This document shows positions 12,801 to 22,949 of a stretch of DNA of 64,000 nucleotides, one piece after another (the stretch's first letter is position 1; every line of letters begins with the position of its first letter). Under the pieces are notes generated by a model. The model was given only the letters and a program-made list of their open reading frames with translations, did not search any database and was not told the origin of the DNA. The DNA is from Edaphochlamys debaryana. Taxonomy: Eukaryota; Chlorophyta; Chlorophyceae; Chlamydomonadales. Location of the stretch: the NCBI GenBank assembly GCA_016858145.1, contig JAEHOE010000009.1, positions 1,550,001-1,614,000 on the forward strand. The letters are read 5' to 3'. The position numbers and the translations under genes were made by a program.

Positions 12801-13145
12801 TCTGCAAGCAGCCTCTGTCCCGTGCGGCCGCTCTTATGGCGTGCCGTTGCGGACGGCCTGAGGCTGGGCCTGAGGGTCGGAGCTGCGTCGGGAGACGTAG
12901 GGCCCGGCGGGGCACAGCAGGCGCAGGGAGAGACCATCCTTGAGCTTGTGTTACCGCCGGCTTCGGAGCTGGTATACATGCCTGGTGAGGCGGGAGGGCA
13001 GTCGGGACCTCCGGCTTTGGAGCTGGTGGTGGTAGCGCCGGGGTTGCTGAGGCGGCGGTGGGTGGTAATGTATGGAGGTTCGGATGCCGGCTTTGTGGAG
13101 GGACCGGTGGAGTTGGTGGTCAAGGCCCGGATGGCCGTGTGTTAG
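3832..13145 (+). CDS. giant low-complexity protein with four GATA-like zinc-finger motifs
   Basis: Phase-consistent exons: 3832-5102, 5374-5444, 5670-5694 (a 25-nt microexon), 5993-6110, 6243-6407, 6708-6773, 6912-6943, 7079-7662, 7829-11289, 11412-11522, 11702-11740, 11987-12073, 12254-12325, 12381-13145; 2,288 aa. The start is the first ATG after an in-frame TAG at 3823. Four Cys pairs of pairs are seen: CIGC...CDGC (split by intron 1, spacing 24), CGVC-x19-CTVC with TCQWRF inside, CAEC-x19-CNRC, and a shorter CPRC-x13-CPLC with SWGWRF. C-x2-C-x17-20-C-x2-C is the GATA layout, with CRW/QWR replacing the usual PLWR. A KRRR patch (exon 8) suggests nuclear import. Exon 9 (3.5 kb) is Ala/Pro/Gly-rich, with a GLGLGL repeat and a His run (10203-10258). 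Transcription factor or chromatin protein is an inference. The borders of the small exons are least certain. Confidence 0.68.
5055..6407 (+). other. three consecutive GATA-like zinc-finger motifs (exons 1-5)
   Basis: Finger 1 is CIGC at the end of exon 1 plus CDGC in exon 2 (5374-5444). Finger 2, CGVC to CTVC, is wholly within 5993-6110. Finger 3, CAEC to CNRC, is within 6243-6407. Fingers 2 and 3 keep a 19-residue spacer, matching the plant-type GATA spacing range. Finger 1 has a longer spacer and may not fold in the same way. Confidence 0.65.
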
Positions 13146-13861
13146 TAGATAGCTCGTGTACATACTACCTGATGCCTCGAGTGGGGGTGGGCGCAGCCTC
13201 GAATGTTTCGACCGCGGGATACTTACTAACGGTACTGTGAGCGTGCGGCGTGCGGTATGGAGATGGATTGAAGTCTGAAGGTTGCCCCACGAGGTGTCCC
13301 GGGGTCAGATGACAATCCTCGTTGGTTACATTGGGGGACCAAATTGTCGGGTACTACTGACAGTGGCAGGTATTATTGACACTGGCGGATACATGTATCG
13401 TTAGGCTTGAACATTCAGTCGTTCGAGTGTGGGTGTGTTGGTGTCACACGGATGTGTCATGGGGGCGGAGCCGATTCAGAGTAGGGTTTACAGTGAGCAC
13501 CGACCGCGGTCGGCGCTACTGAACCAAGCAACATAAGGCCCAAGGGACCCAATCGGCAAGGCACATCCAACCGCAAGGGGTGACCCCCTCATCCTGATCC
13601 CACTGCGCACAGCATTGCCCCCCTCCGTTACACTTTCCCCGTCGTCATTGGAAGCGGTAGTATCAATCTTACGGACTCATACATTTTACCTCATGCGTTG
13701 GTACATAAATGCATTGCAGATCATGAATAGGTAAGCTCATGTCCGCCCGCCGGCAGGCAAGTAAGTACGGCAGATCTTTATTTGCCTCAGCACTTACACC
13801 TTCATTACCCCACCCCTCCCCGCTACTGCGCACTCGCCCCTCCACTGCTGTCTGTTCCCGT
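13146..13861. other. convergent intergenic region between the finger gene and HCP copy A
   Basis: Holds the 3' ends of two convergent genes. On the minus strand a TGTAA signal at 13794-13798, 64 bases beyond the HCP stop, and another at 13628-13632 fit algal polyadenylation. No other gene is seen. Confidence 0.55.
13794..13798 (-). terminator. TGTAA polyadenylation signal of HCP copy A
   Basis: TTACA on the plus strand reads TGTAA on the gene strand. TGTAA is the usual polyadenylation signal of chlorophycean algae. Confidence 0.55.
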
Positions 13862-16800
13862 TCACTTGCACTCCATCATCATCTTCATGTCGGCCTCGGG
13901 GTCGACGACGTTGGCGGGCAGCAGGTTGAACTTGTCCACCAGCACGCCCACGGCCTCGGGGGTCAGGAAGGCGGGCAGGCGGGGGCCCAGGCGGATGTTG
14001 CGCACGCCCAGGTGCAGCAGCGTCAGCAGCACCGCCACGGCCTTCTGCTCGAACCACGACAGGTCCAGCGACAGCGGCAGCGAGTTGACGTCCGTCTTGA
14101 ACACCTTGGCCAGCTCCGTGGCAACCACCAGGGCGCTGTACGCGTCGTTGCCTGGAGGGGGCGGGCGGGAGGGCGCGAGGGCAGGGAGGGGAGGAGGTCA
14201 GGACAGCCGCGGCAGGAGAGGTAGATAGGGAAAGGCGCGCTGGATGGCAGGGCTAGCGTGAGAGGAATGTGGGCTTCCGAGGCGCTGAGAAGTGACGTGC
14301 AATTCGTTTCCCGCCTGTCCTCTCTCGCCTCCCCTCCCCCCGACCAGCCACTCACACTGGCCCATGTCCAGCAGGCGGGGCAGGTCGGTGCCCGGCAGGG
14401 TGCCGAAGTCCTGGTCGAAGATGCGGAACTTGCCGCAGCCCAGCGTGAGCACCATGGTGTTGGTGGGCATGAACTGGTACAGCTTGCTGTAGTACTTGCG
14501 CTGCGGCTCCGAGCCGTCGCAGCCGCCCACCAGGAAGATGTGCTCCAGCTTGCCGGTCTGGATGGCATCGATCACCTGCGGCGCCACGCTGAGGACGGCG
14601 TTGTGGCCAAAGCCCACCTGAGAGGGAGCGCATGGGAGGGAGGAGGGAGGGAGCAAGTCAGGAGGACTGGGGCGGAAGGGCTGAGGAAGCCAGGTCAGCG
14701 CAGGACGGAACATGCAATTGTGTGGGCCCCGGCAAGGCATGTCCTCCTGCCTGCCTGCCTTTCCCCCTCCTGCACCCGTCCCACAACCCCGCTGCACGCA
14801 CCGTCACGTCCTTCTTCTGCTCCCTGGCGGCGCAGTCGGCCTCCGTGAAGCCGGGCAGCTCCAGGGCGCGCTTGATGATGGGCGTGAAGTCCTTGTGCCC
14901 GGTGGCGTCGGCCTTGATGTGCGGGATGCCGCTCAGGCCGGTCTGCGGGGGAGAGGGTTTGGGGTTGGGGTTGGGGTTGGGGTTTGATGTGGGCAAGTGT
15001 TGCAGGTAAAGCGTCGTGTCTTGCTCGTACCAAGCTGCAGGCTTGATCCCTCCATCCCCCAGTCCCGCTTGCCCGCCGGCCCCCCGCGCGCTGTCCCTCC
15101 GACTCCCGCCCCCACCGCCCGCTCACCTCGTTGATGGTGTAGATGTTGCCCTTGTAGGCCGTGAGCGGGTCCAGCACGCAGTTGGTGGTCACGGCGATGG
15201 AGCCGGGGAAGGCCGCGAAGTCAATCTTCTGGCGGTACCAGGCGCCGCCGAAGTGGCCGGCCAGGTGCGGGTACTTCTTCAGGCCGGGGTAGCCGTGGGC
15301 GGGCAGCATCTGCAGGGGCGAGGGACGAGGGAGGAGGAGGCGAGATGTTTGGGCACGAGGGCACGTATACCAGGCAGGGTGGATGCTACAGGTAGGGCAT
15401 AGGCTGCCCTCACAGCACGTGAGCTGACTTGCCCCTGCACAGCCGTACAACCATCCCTGCCCTGCCAACCGCACCTACAGTCTGCCACCCGCCCCCAACC
15501 CCCCCTCCCGCCCCCCCGCACCTCGCCGTGCGTGTAGACGTTGATGCCCATGCCGGCGGTCTGCTCCAGCAGCATGTGCATGTCGTGCATGTCGTGGCCG
15601 GTCACCAGGATGGCCTTGCCGGGGATGGGGTTGAGCGACACGGGCGTGGGCACGGGGTGGCCGAAGGTGCTGCTGTGCGCGTTGCTGAGCATCTCCATGA
15701 CCCTGAAGTTGGTCGCGCCGGCCTGGAAGCAGTGGTCCAGCACGGCGCCCACGTCAGCAGCGGCGGGCGTGCTGAGGAAGTGGAGCAGCTCCTGAGAGGA
15801 GGGGAGGGAGGGAGGAGGGTGGCGGGGGAGGGGTGGGAAGGGCTAAGGATGCTGGTGCTACAGATGGAGGGAAAACGAATGGAAGAGGCCTCAAGACAGG
15901 CGCCTGGACCCACATCAGGAAGCTTCAGTCCTCGCTCCTGCCCCTGCCCCTGCCCCTGCCCGCACCTGCACGTCCGCATAGACCTTGGGGCCCCTGTGCC
16001 CCAGCGCCTCGGCGTGGTGGGCGTAGGCGCACAGGCCCTTGAGCCCGTACATGAGCAGCTCCTGCAGACCCGCCAGGGTCAGGCCCAGCGTCTTCTGACG
16101 GGCAGCGATGCCGGTCTGTGGAGGGAAGGCACGGGAGGCCAGGCCCAAGGGGGAAGGATAGCCGTCAGCGCTGAGGGATCAAGCAATGGCGGGAGACAGG
16201 AACTCATCACGGCACGGCTGAACTCGAGGGGAATGGCACACGCTGTGCTTTCAGCGTTCACCATGCCACAATGCCGTCCATCCGCCTGACGCCCCACCCT
16301 CAGCTGGCCCTGGCCTCACCTGCTCAGCCACCTCAAGCATGGCCCCCACGCCGCCCAGGGCCGCCGGCTGGGAGTTCCAGACCAGCGGGTGGGGCATGGG
16401 CGCGTGCCAGGGCTGGGCGGCGGTCTCCGAGGCAGGCACCTGCACGCCCTTGGCAGCGAGCTGGGCCGCCAGCTTGGCGTGCAGGTGGCGAGACTCGGTC
16501 ACAAACTCTACAAAGCGGTCATCGGCGAAATTGACGTTGGTGAGCGTGGAGAAGATGGCGCCGTTGACGAAGGTGTTGACCTCGGCATCCTCGATGCCGG
16601 CGGAGGTGCGGGCGATGTGAGCAAGCGAGCCCAGGCCCTTGACGCTGTAGATAAGCAGGTCCTGCAGCGCAGACACCTCGGGGGTCTTGCCGCAGATGCC
16701 TGGGGGGAGAAGGGAAGGAGCAGCGCGGGGCAGGGTCGGTCGCGGGTCGTGGGGGGCGCGGTGTGGGTTTCGCGCCAACGGGACATGTGACTGAGGGCGA

Positions 16801-17136
16801 CCCTACGCCAGCCGCAGTCCCCTAGCTGGCTCTGGCTCAAAGGAACGCTCTCAGCAAGCACCCACCGATCTCGGTGCAGCCGGTATTGTTCTTGGTCTGC
16901 TCGCACTGGTAGCACATCATCTTGTCGTGGTTGAGCGCAGCCTCGGTGGCGGCCATGCGCTGCTTGATGCTGGTCAGGTCGCGGGATGGCAGCTCAGTAG
17001 TCGACATATGAGCCTGCACGCGAGTCGACACGCGGACGGGGATGGACCGCGCCAGCCCCGAGCTGCTGCGACCGGATGTCGACGCCACGCCGCCGCGCAC
17101 AGCCGAGCCGCTGGAGGCGAGGCCACGGGACATCAT
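13862..17136 (-). CDS. HCP: hybrid-cluster protein (HCP, prismane), copy A
   Basis: Exons on the minus strand: 16866-17136, 16320-16699, 15966-16115, 15522-15791, 15127-15309, 14802-14942, 14356-14617, 13862-14151; 648 aa. HCPs carry a [4Fe-4S] cluster and a hybrid Fe-S-O cluster and have hydroxylamine, NO-reductase or transnitrosylase activities in different organisms. Here C75-x2-C78-x8-C87-x5-C93 supplies the cubane cluster, the same spacing as the Desulfovibrio enzymes. Hybrid-cluster ligands are visible: the His in TGHDMHD, the Glu in THGEML, Cys in TTNCV, VGGCDG, TLGCGK and MGQCND (this one is split by an intron), and the Glu/Lys of WFEQKA. Residues 1 to about 44 are Ser/Arg/Val-rich, like a chloroplast transit peptide. 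All ligands are intact. It differs from copy B only at residues 7 (Ala here, Val in B) and 259 (Gly here, Asp in B). Confidence 0.95.
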
Positions 17137-17308
17137 GGTGTCTGGGCTTAGATCGTAAGGAAGACGAGGTGGTTGCGGGAGCACCGAAACGGTCGCGATG
17201 TTATTAAGCTCACGAGCAGCCGAGGCCAATCGGTTGCGTCTCTCTACGATACGGTCGAGAAGGGCAATACTTTGACTTATGGAACGGAGGCTGCAGCGAT
17301 ACGCTTAT

Positions 17309-17398
17309 GTACCGAAGGCCGAGCGGAAGTGGCCCTTACGCATGCATGCCGTACGGTCCGCGATGGGGCGGTCACGGGGATGCGGACAAGCGGAGTAC
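17309..17398. promoter_or_regulatory. cluster of GTAC cores upstream of HCP copy A
   Basis: GTAC occurs at 17309-17312, 17351-17354 and 17395-17398, with another at 17738-17741. GTAC is the core recognised by the SBP-domain regulator CRR1, which in Chlamydomonas controls copper- and hypoxia-responsive genes. Function here is inferred only from the motif, and GTAC is also frequent elsewhere in this window. Confidence 0.3.
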
Positions 17399-17665
17399 CG
17401 TCGGATGCATGCTGGACGGGCCAGGGGACTCGGCGGTCGCTCAGACCTGGCGCGCATCGCCGGCCCAAAGCTGCCGGCGTCGGTGTGGGGTGTGCGTGCC
17501 GGCGACATGTCGCCGGAAGTGGCAATGCCCCGAAACGCCGCGACATCGCCGGACCTCCGCGACTGGCCGCAACCGGCTCCGACGCGCCACGCCCGCTCCG
17601 ATCGAGCTGCAGTGGTCTTCCCCGCTGATATGCTGCATGCACCTGCACGCTTGCTTCCCGGCTGT

Positions 17666-19149
17666 TAATTTGTCGGGACCTGCGACGGCCGATGGCACGA
17701 ACCCACCGCCGACCAGATGCCCCACGGCAGACGCGTTGTACCGTCCTCACCGCCACTTGAGGGTTGGACCTGTCCCCGATGGCCCTTGGGAGGGTCCCCC
17801 ATTCATAGGCGGCTACGCTTCACAGGCGTTTTGCGTCGGTCAACGAAATGCGACGCCACGACTCCGCGGCACTTCGCCCTGTTGTCTATGCGGTAATGTC
17901 CCCGATGGCCCATCGGGGGCCTGCAACGGCACGCGACGGCCGGTGGCACGAACCCATTGCACGTGTCACCCAGATGCATGGGGAGGCATGGGGCGTAAGA
18001 AGCAGGCTGGAATATTGACCGTTGAGCGTGCAAGCCGAGCGTTGAGGGTTGCCGCCCCACGGAGCGCCCCACGTTTGCACCACAGAAGCAGACTTGCCCC
18101 AGGGGTTTAAAAGCAAAGTTCAGCGATGGTCGCTCGGCCCCAGCCCTCCAGGGGTTAGGGATGGGCAACTCGGGGGTAGAAGACAACTTGTCGGTCTGCC
18201 CTTGTCAAGGCCGGCGTCGGGGGCGTGCACCCTCTCAAACCCCACGTCCAGCCCAGCCTCCGTCAATCTTGGCCTGCCCCGATTACTTCAAACTCCTTGC
18301 CTTCGATCATGTGCATGTGACTGCAGTCGATGTGACCATCCGTAGGGTGGGCGGGACTTCCGGTTTGAAGAGGAATGGCGGTGGCGGGGATGGACTGAGC
18401 TGCGGAGGTCAGGGGTGAGCAAAGCTCACCCCTGGCGGAGGTTGGATGCACGACTGTGGGGCCTAGGGGGTCCCCCCATGTGGGTCTTAGCGCGGTGTTG
18501 CCCCGCGGGAGGGTTGCAAAGGCGGTGGGGCGGGTGCTGCAAGGATGGACCGAGGGGGGCGAGCTGGGCTTGATACGATGCTGTGTGCGGAGTGTGTAGG
18601 CCCAGTGTGGTGCAAGGCAGGAAAGGACGCCGGCCAGAATGTGCTTGCCGCAGACACAGGAGAGCCTTGCGTAGACTGTATTCGTCAGGCCCTTTGCAGC
18701 GGGTACTCATAAGACAAGTTGGAGGCTGAAACTTGGAGGCCAGTGGGCTGAACCTTGCGGACCTCAGTCCTCAACCAGGATTGGCAGATGGGGGCCGGCC
18801 CTGTGTCTGGCCTTGTGCGCAGAACGGCATGGCATACAGTTCAACGGGCAATGGGGCCAGGAAGGTGAAGTACACGTACTACTGCCGGCGGGGCGCCAGG
18901 GGCAAGATTACGCTGCAGGGGCAATGGGCCCACAGCAGCCAGGGCATGCAAGCAAGTCAAGCGGTAACCTACAGCAGCTGCAGTGAGATCAAAATAGTTG
19001 CTCGGAAGGCAACCAGAGGGTGACGAAAGGGGCGGCATCCTCCTCCGGGAAACAGTCAGGAAGCTAACGGCGAGGGACCGTGGGGGGTGGGACGGCGGGG
19101 TGGGTACTTGCCGTCCGTCACTAGCATGCCACGACAGGTCCACACAGCC
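17666..19149. other. spacer of the HCP inverted repeat (bidirectional upstream region)
   Basis: No gene is supported. The spacer is not symmetrical. It contains a direct repeat (17682-17705 and 17932-17955, sharing GCGACGGCC then TGGCACGAACCCA), a second shared word TGTCCCCGATGGCCC (17770 and 17897 areas), and a perfect hairpin at 18410-18434. The 267-aa frame spanning 17307-18110 lacks motifs and does not persist in the other arm. Confidence 0.6.
18410..18434. repeat. perfect 11-bp inverted repeat (hairpin)
   Basis: CAGGGGTGAGC, a 3-base AAA loop, then GCTCACCCCTG. A related palindrome occurs near 44175-44192. Confidence 0.8.
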
Positions 19150-19410
19150 TTGCTTCCAAGCAAGCGTGCAGGTGCATGCAGCATATCAGCAGGGAAGACC
19201 ACTGCAGCTCGATCGGAGCGGGCGTGGCGCGGATCGGAGCCGTTTGCGGCCAGTCGCGGAGGTCGGGCGATGTCGCTGCGTTTCGGGGCATGCCACTTCT
19301 GGCGACTTGTCGCCCGGCACGCCCACCCCACACCGACGCCGCTAGGTCGGCGATGCGCGCCAGACTGAGCGACCGCCGAGTCCCCTGGCCCGTCCAGCAT
19401 GCATCCGACG

Positions 19411-19501
19411 GTACTCCCGCTTGTCCGCATCCCCGTGACCGCCCCATCGCGGACCGTACGGCATGCATGCGTAAGGGCCACTTCCGCTCGGCCTTCGGTA
19501 C
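19411..19501. promoter_or_regulatory. cluster of GTAC cores upstream of HCP copy B
   Basis: GTAC occurs at 19411-19414, 19456-19459 and 19498-19501, mirroring the three cores upstream of copy A. CRR1 binding is an inference. Confidence 0.3.
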
Positions 19502-19673
19502 ATAAGCGTATCGCTGCAGCCTCCGTTCCATAAGTCAAAGTATTGCCCTTCTCGACCGTATCGTAGAGAGACGCAACCGATTGGCCTCGGCTGCTCGTGA
19601 GCTTAATAACATCGCGACCGTTTCGGTGCTCCCGCAACCACCTCGTCTACCTTACAATCTAAGCCCAGACACC

Positions 19674-22600
19674 ATGATGTCCCGTGGCCTCGTCTCCAGC
19701 GGCTCGGCTGTGCGCGGCGGCGTGGCGTCGACATCCGGTCGCAGCAGCTCGGGGCTGGCGCGGTCCATCCCCGTCCGCGTGTCGACTCGCGTGCAGGCTC
19801 ATATGTCGACTACTGAGCTGCCATCCCGCGACCTGACCAGCATCAAGCAGCGCATGGCCGCCACCGAGGCTGCGCTCAACCACGACAAGATGATGTGCTA
19901 CCAGTGCGAGCAGACCAAGAACAACACCGGCTGCACCGAGATCGGTGGGTGCTTGCTGAGAGCGTTCCTTTGAGCCAGAGCCAGCTAGGGGACTGCGGCT
20001 GGCGTAGGGTCGCCCTCAGTCACATGTCCCGTTGGCGCGAAACCCACACCGCGCCCCGACGACCCGCGACTGACCCCTGCCCCGCGCTGCTCCTTCCCTT
20101 CTCCCCCCAGGCATCTGCGGCAAGACCCCCGAGGTGTCTGCGCTGCAGGACCTGCTTATCTACAGCGTCAAGGGCCTGGGCTCGCTTGCTCACATCGCCC
20201 GCACCTCCGCCGGCATCGAGGATGCCGAGGTCAACACCTTCGTCAACGGCGCCATCTTCTCCACGCTCACCAACGTCAATTTCGCCGATGACCGCTTTGT
20301 AGAGTTTGTGACCGAGTCTCGCCACCTGCACGCCAAGCTGGCGGCCCAGCTCGCTGCCAAGGGCGTGCAGGTGCCTGCCTCGGAGACCGCCGCCCAGCCC
20401 TGGCACGCGCCCATGCCCCACCCGCTGGTCTGGAACTCCCAGCCGGCGGCCCTGGGCGGCGTGGGGGCCATGCTCGAGGTGGCTGAGCAGGTGAGGCCAG
20501 GGGCCAGCAGGGAGGGGGGGCTTCAGACGGATGGACGGCATTGTGGCATGGTTGAACGCTGAAAGCACAGCGTGTGCCATTCCCCTCGAGTTCAGCCGTG
20601 CCGTGATGAGTTCCTGTCTCCCGCCATTGCTTGATCCCTCAGCGCTGACGGCTATCCTTCCCCTTGGGCCTGGCCTCCCGTGCCTTCCCCTCCACAGACC
20701 GGCATCGCTGCCCGCCAGAAGACGCTGGGCCTGACCCTGGCGGGTCTGCAGGAGCTGCTCATGTACGGGCTCAAGGGCCTGTGCGCCTACGCCCACCACG
20801 CCGAGGCGCTGGGGCACAGGGACCCCAAGGTCTACGCGGACGTGCAGGTGCGGGCAGGGGCAGGCGCAGGGGCAGGAGCGAGGACTGAAGCTTCCTGATG
20901 TGGGTCCAGGCGCCTGTCTTGAGGCCTCTTCCATTCGTTCTCCCTCCATCTGTAGCACCAGCATCCTCAGCCCTTCCCACCCCTCCCCCGCCACCCTCCT
21001 CCCTCCCTCCCCTCCTCTCAGGAGCTGCTCCACTTCCTCAGCACGCCCGCCGCTGCTGACGTGGGCGCCGTGCTGGACCACTGCTTCCAGGCCGGCGCGA
21101 CCAACTTCAGGGTCATGGAGATGCTCAGCAACGCGCACAGCAGCACCTTCGGCCACCCCGTGCCCACGCCCGTGTCGCTCAACCCCATCCCCGGCAAGGC
21201 CATCCTGGTGACCGGCCACGACATGCACGACATGCACATGCTGCTGGAGCAGACCGCCGGCATGGGCATCAACGTCTACACGCACGGCGAGGTGCGTGGG
21301 GGCGGGAGGGGGGTTGGGGCTTGGGGGCGGGTGGCCAACTGTAGGTGCGGTTGGCAGGGCAGTGATGGTTGTGGGGCTGTGAAGGGGCTAGTCAGCTCGC
21401 ATGCTGTGAGGGCAGCCTATGCCCTACCTATAGCATCCACCCTGCCTGGTACACGTGACCTCGTGCCCAACATCTCGCCTCCTGCTCCCTCGTCGTTCGT
21501 CTCCGCAGATGCTGCCCGCCCACGGCTACCCCGGCCTGAAGAAGTACCCGCACCTGGCCGGCCACTTCGGCGGCGCCTGGTACCGCCAGAAGATTGACTT
21601 CGCGGCCTTCCCCGGCTCCATCGCCGTGACCACCAACTGCGTGCTGGACCCGCTCACGGCCTACAAGGGCAACATCTACACCATCAACGAGGTGAGTGGG
21701 CGGTGGGGGCGGGAGTCGGAGGGACAGCGCGCGGGGGGCCGGCGGGCAAGCGGGACTGGGGGATGGAGGGATCAAGCCTGCAGCTTGGTACGAGCAAGAC
21801 ACGACGCTTTACCTGCAACACTTGCCCACATCAAACCCCAACCCCAACCCCAACCCCAAACCCTCTCCCCCGCAGACCGGCCTGAGCGGCATCCCGCACA
21901 TCAAGGCCGACGCCACCGGGCACAAGGACTTCACGCCCATCATCAAGCGCGCCCTGGAGCTGCCCGGCTTCACGGAGGCCGACTGCGCCGCCAGGGAGCA
22001 GAAGAAGGACGTGACGGTGCGTGCAGCGGGGTTGTGGGACGGGTGCAGGAGGGGGAAAGGCAGGCAGGCAGGAGGACATGCCTTGCCGGGGCCCACACAA
22101 TTGCATGTTCCGTCCTGCGCTGACCTGGCTTCCTCAGCCCTTCCGCCCCAGTCCTCCTGACTTGCTCCCTCCCTCCTCCCTCCCATGCGCTCCCTCTCAG
22201 GTGGGCTTTGGCCACAACGCCGTCCTCAGCGTGGCGCCGCAGGTGATCGATGCCATCCAGACCGGCAAGCTGGAGCACATCTTCCTGGTGGGCGGCTGCG
22301 ACGGCTCGGAGCCGCAGCGCAAGTACTACAGCAAGCTGTACCAGTTCATGCCCACCAACACCATGGTGCTCACGCTGGGCTGCGGCAAGTTCCGCATCTT
22401 CGACCAGGACTTCGGCACCCTGCCGGGCACCGACCTGCCCCGCCTGCTGGACATGGGCCAGTGTGAGTGGCTGGTCGGGGGGAGGGGAGGGGAGGGAGGA
22501 CAGGCGGGAAACGAGTTGCATGTCACTTCTCCAGCACCTCGGAAGCCCACGTTCATCTCACAGTAGCCCTGCCATCCACCGCGCCTCCCCCTCTCTTGCC

Positions 22601-22949
22601 GCGGCTGTCCTGACCTCCTCCCCGCCCTGCCCTCGCGCCCTCCCGCCCGCGCCCTGCAGGCAACGACGCGTACAGCGCCCTGGTGGTTGCCACGGAGCTG
22701 GCCAAGGTGTTCAAGACGGACGTCAACTCGCTGCCGCTGTCGCTGGACCTGTCGTGGTTCGAGCAGAAGGCCGTGGCGGTGCTGCTGACGCTGCTGCACC
22801 TGGGCGTGCGCAACATCCGCCTGGGCCCCCGCCTGCCCGCCTTCCTGACCCCCGAGGCCGTGGGCGTGCTGGTGGACAAGTTCAACCTGCTGCCCGCCAA
22901 CGTCGTCGACCCCGAGGCCGACATGAAGATGATGATGGAGTGCAAGTGA
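19674..22949 (+). CDS. HCP: hybrid-cluster protein (HCP, prismane), copy B
   Basis: Exons: 19674-19944, 20111-20490, 20698-20847, 21022-21291, 21509-21691, 21876-22016, 22201-22462, 22660-22949; 648 aa. The start is the first ATG of an ATGATG pair. The in-frame stretch upstream has no ATG. All Fe-S ligands described for copy A are present, including the Cys of the MGQCND motif that is rebuilt by splicing T|GC across intron 7. The N-terminus to about residue 44 looks like a plastid transit peptide. Dark, anoxic induction is known for HCP genes in Chlamydomonas. A role in handling NO or hydroxylamine in the plastid is inferred from the family. The gene is divergent from copy A, with 2.5 kb between the start codons. 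Both copies look functional. Confidence 0.95.

Larger units (their letters stand above)
13862..17665. repeat. left arm of a ~3.8 kb inverted repeat carrying HCP
   Basis: The arm is the reverse complement of about 19150-22949. Exons are almost identical and intron lengths match: 166/166, 204/207, 174/174, 212/217, 184/184, 184/184, 204/197 bases for A/B. Similarity runs about 530 bases past the start codon and fades quickly after the stop codon. The outer limits were judged by eye. Confidence 0.9.
19150..22949. repeat. right arm of the HCP inverted repeat
   Basis: Reverse complement of the left arm and carries HCP copy B. Upstream of the start codon the arms are more diverged than in exons, with several small indels near 19265-19350 against 17480-17560. 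Confidence 0.9.

Noticed and set aside
14955..14986. Interstitial telomere
   Set aside because: TTGGGG is not the TTTTAGGG/TTTAGGG telomere type of these algae, and the run is short and inside an intron.
17307..18110. 267-aa frame between the HCP genes
   Set aside because: It crosses the end of the inverted-repeat arm, has no motif, and the mirrored arm does not keep the frame.
20020..21285. 421-aa open frame antisense to HCP copy B, and similar ones antisense to copy A
   Set aside because: It is a shadow of the HCP exons and introns. The sense strand shows all Fe-S ligands and consistent splicing.
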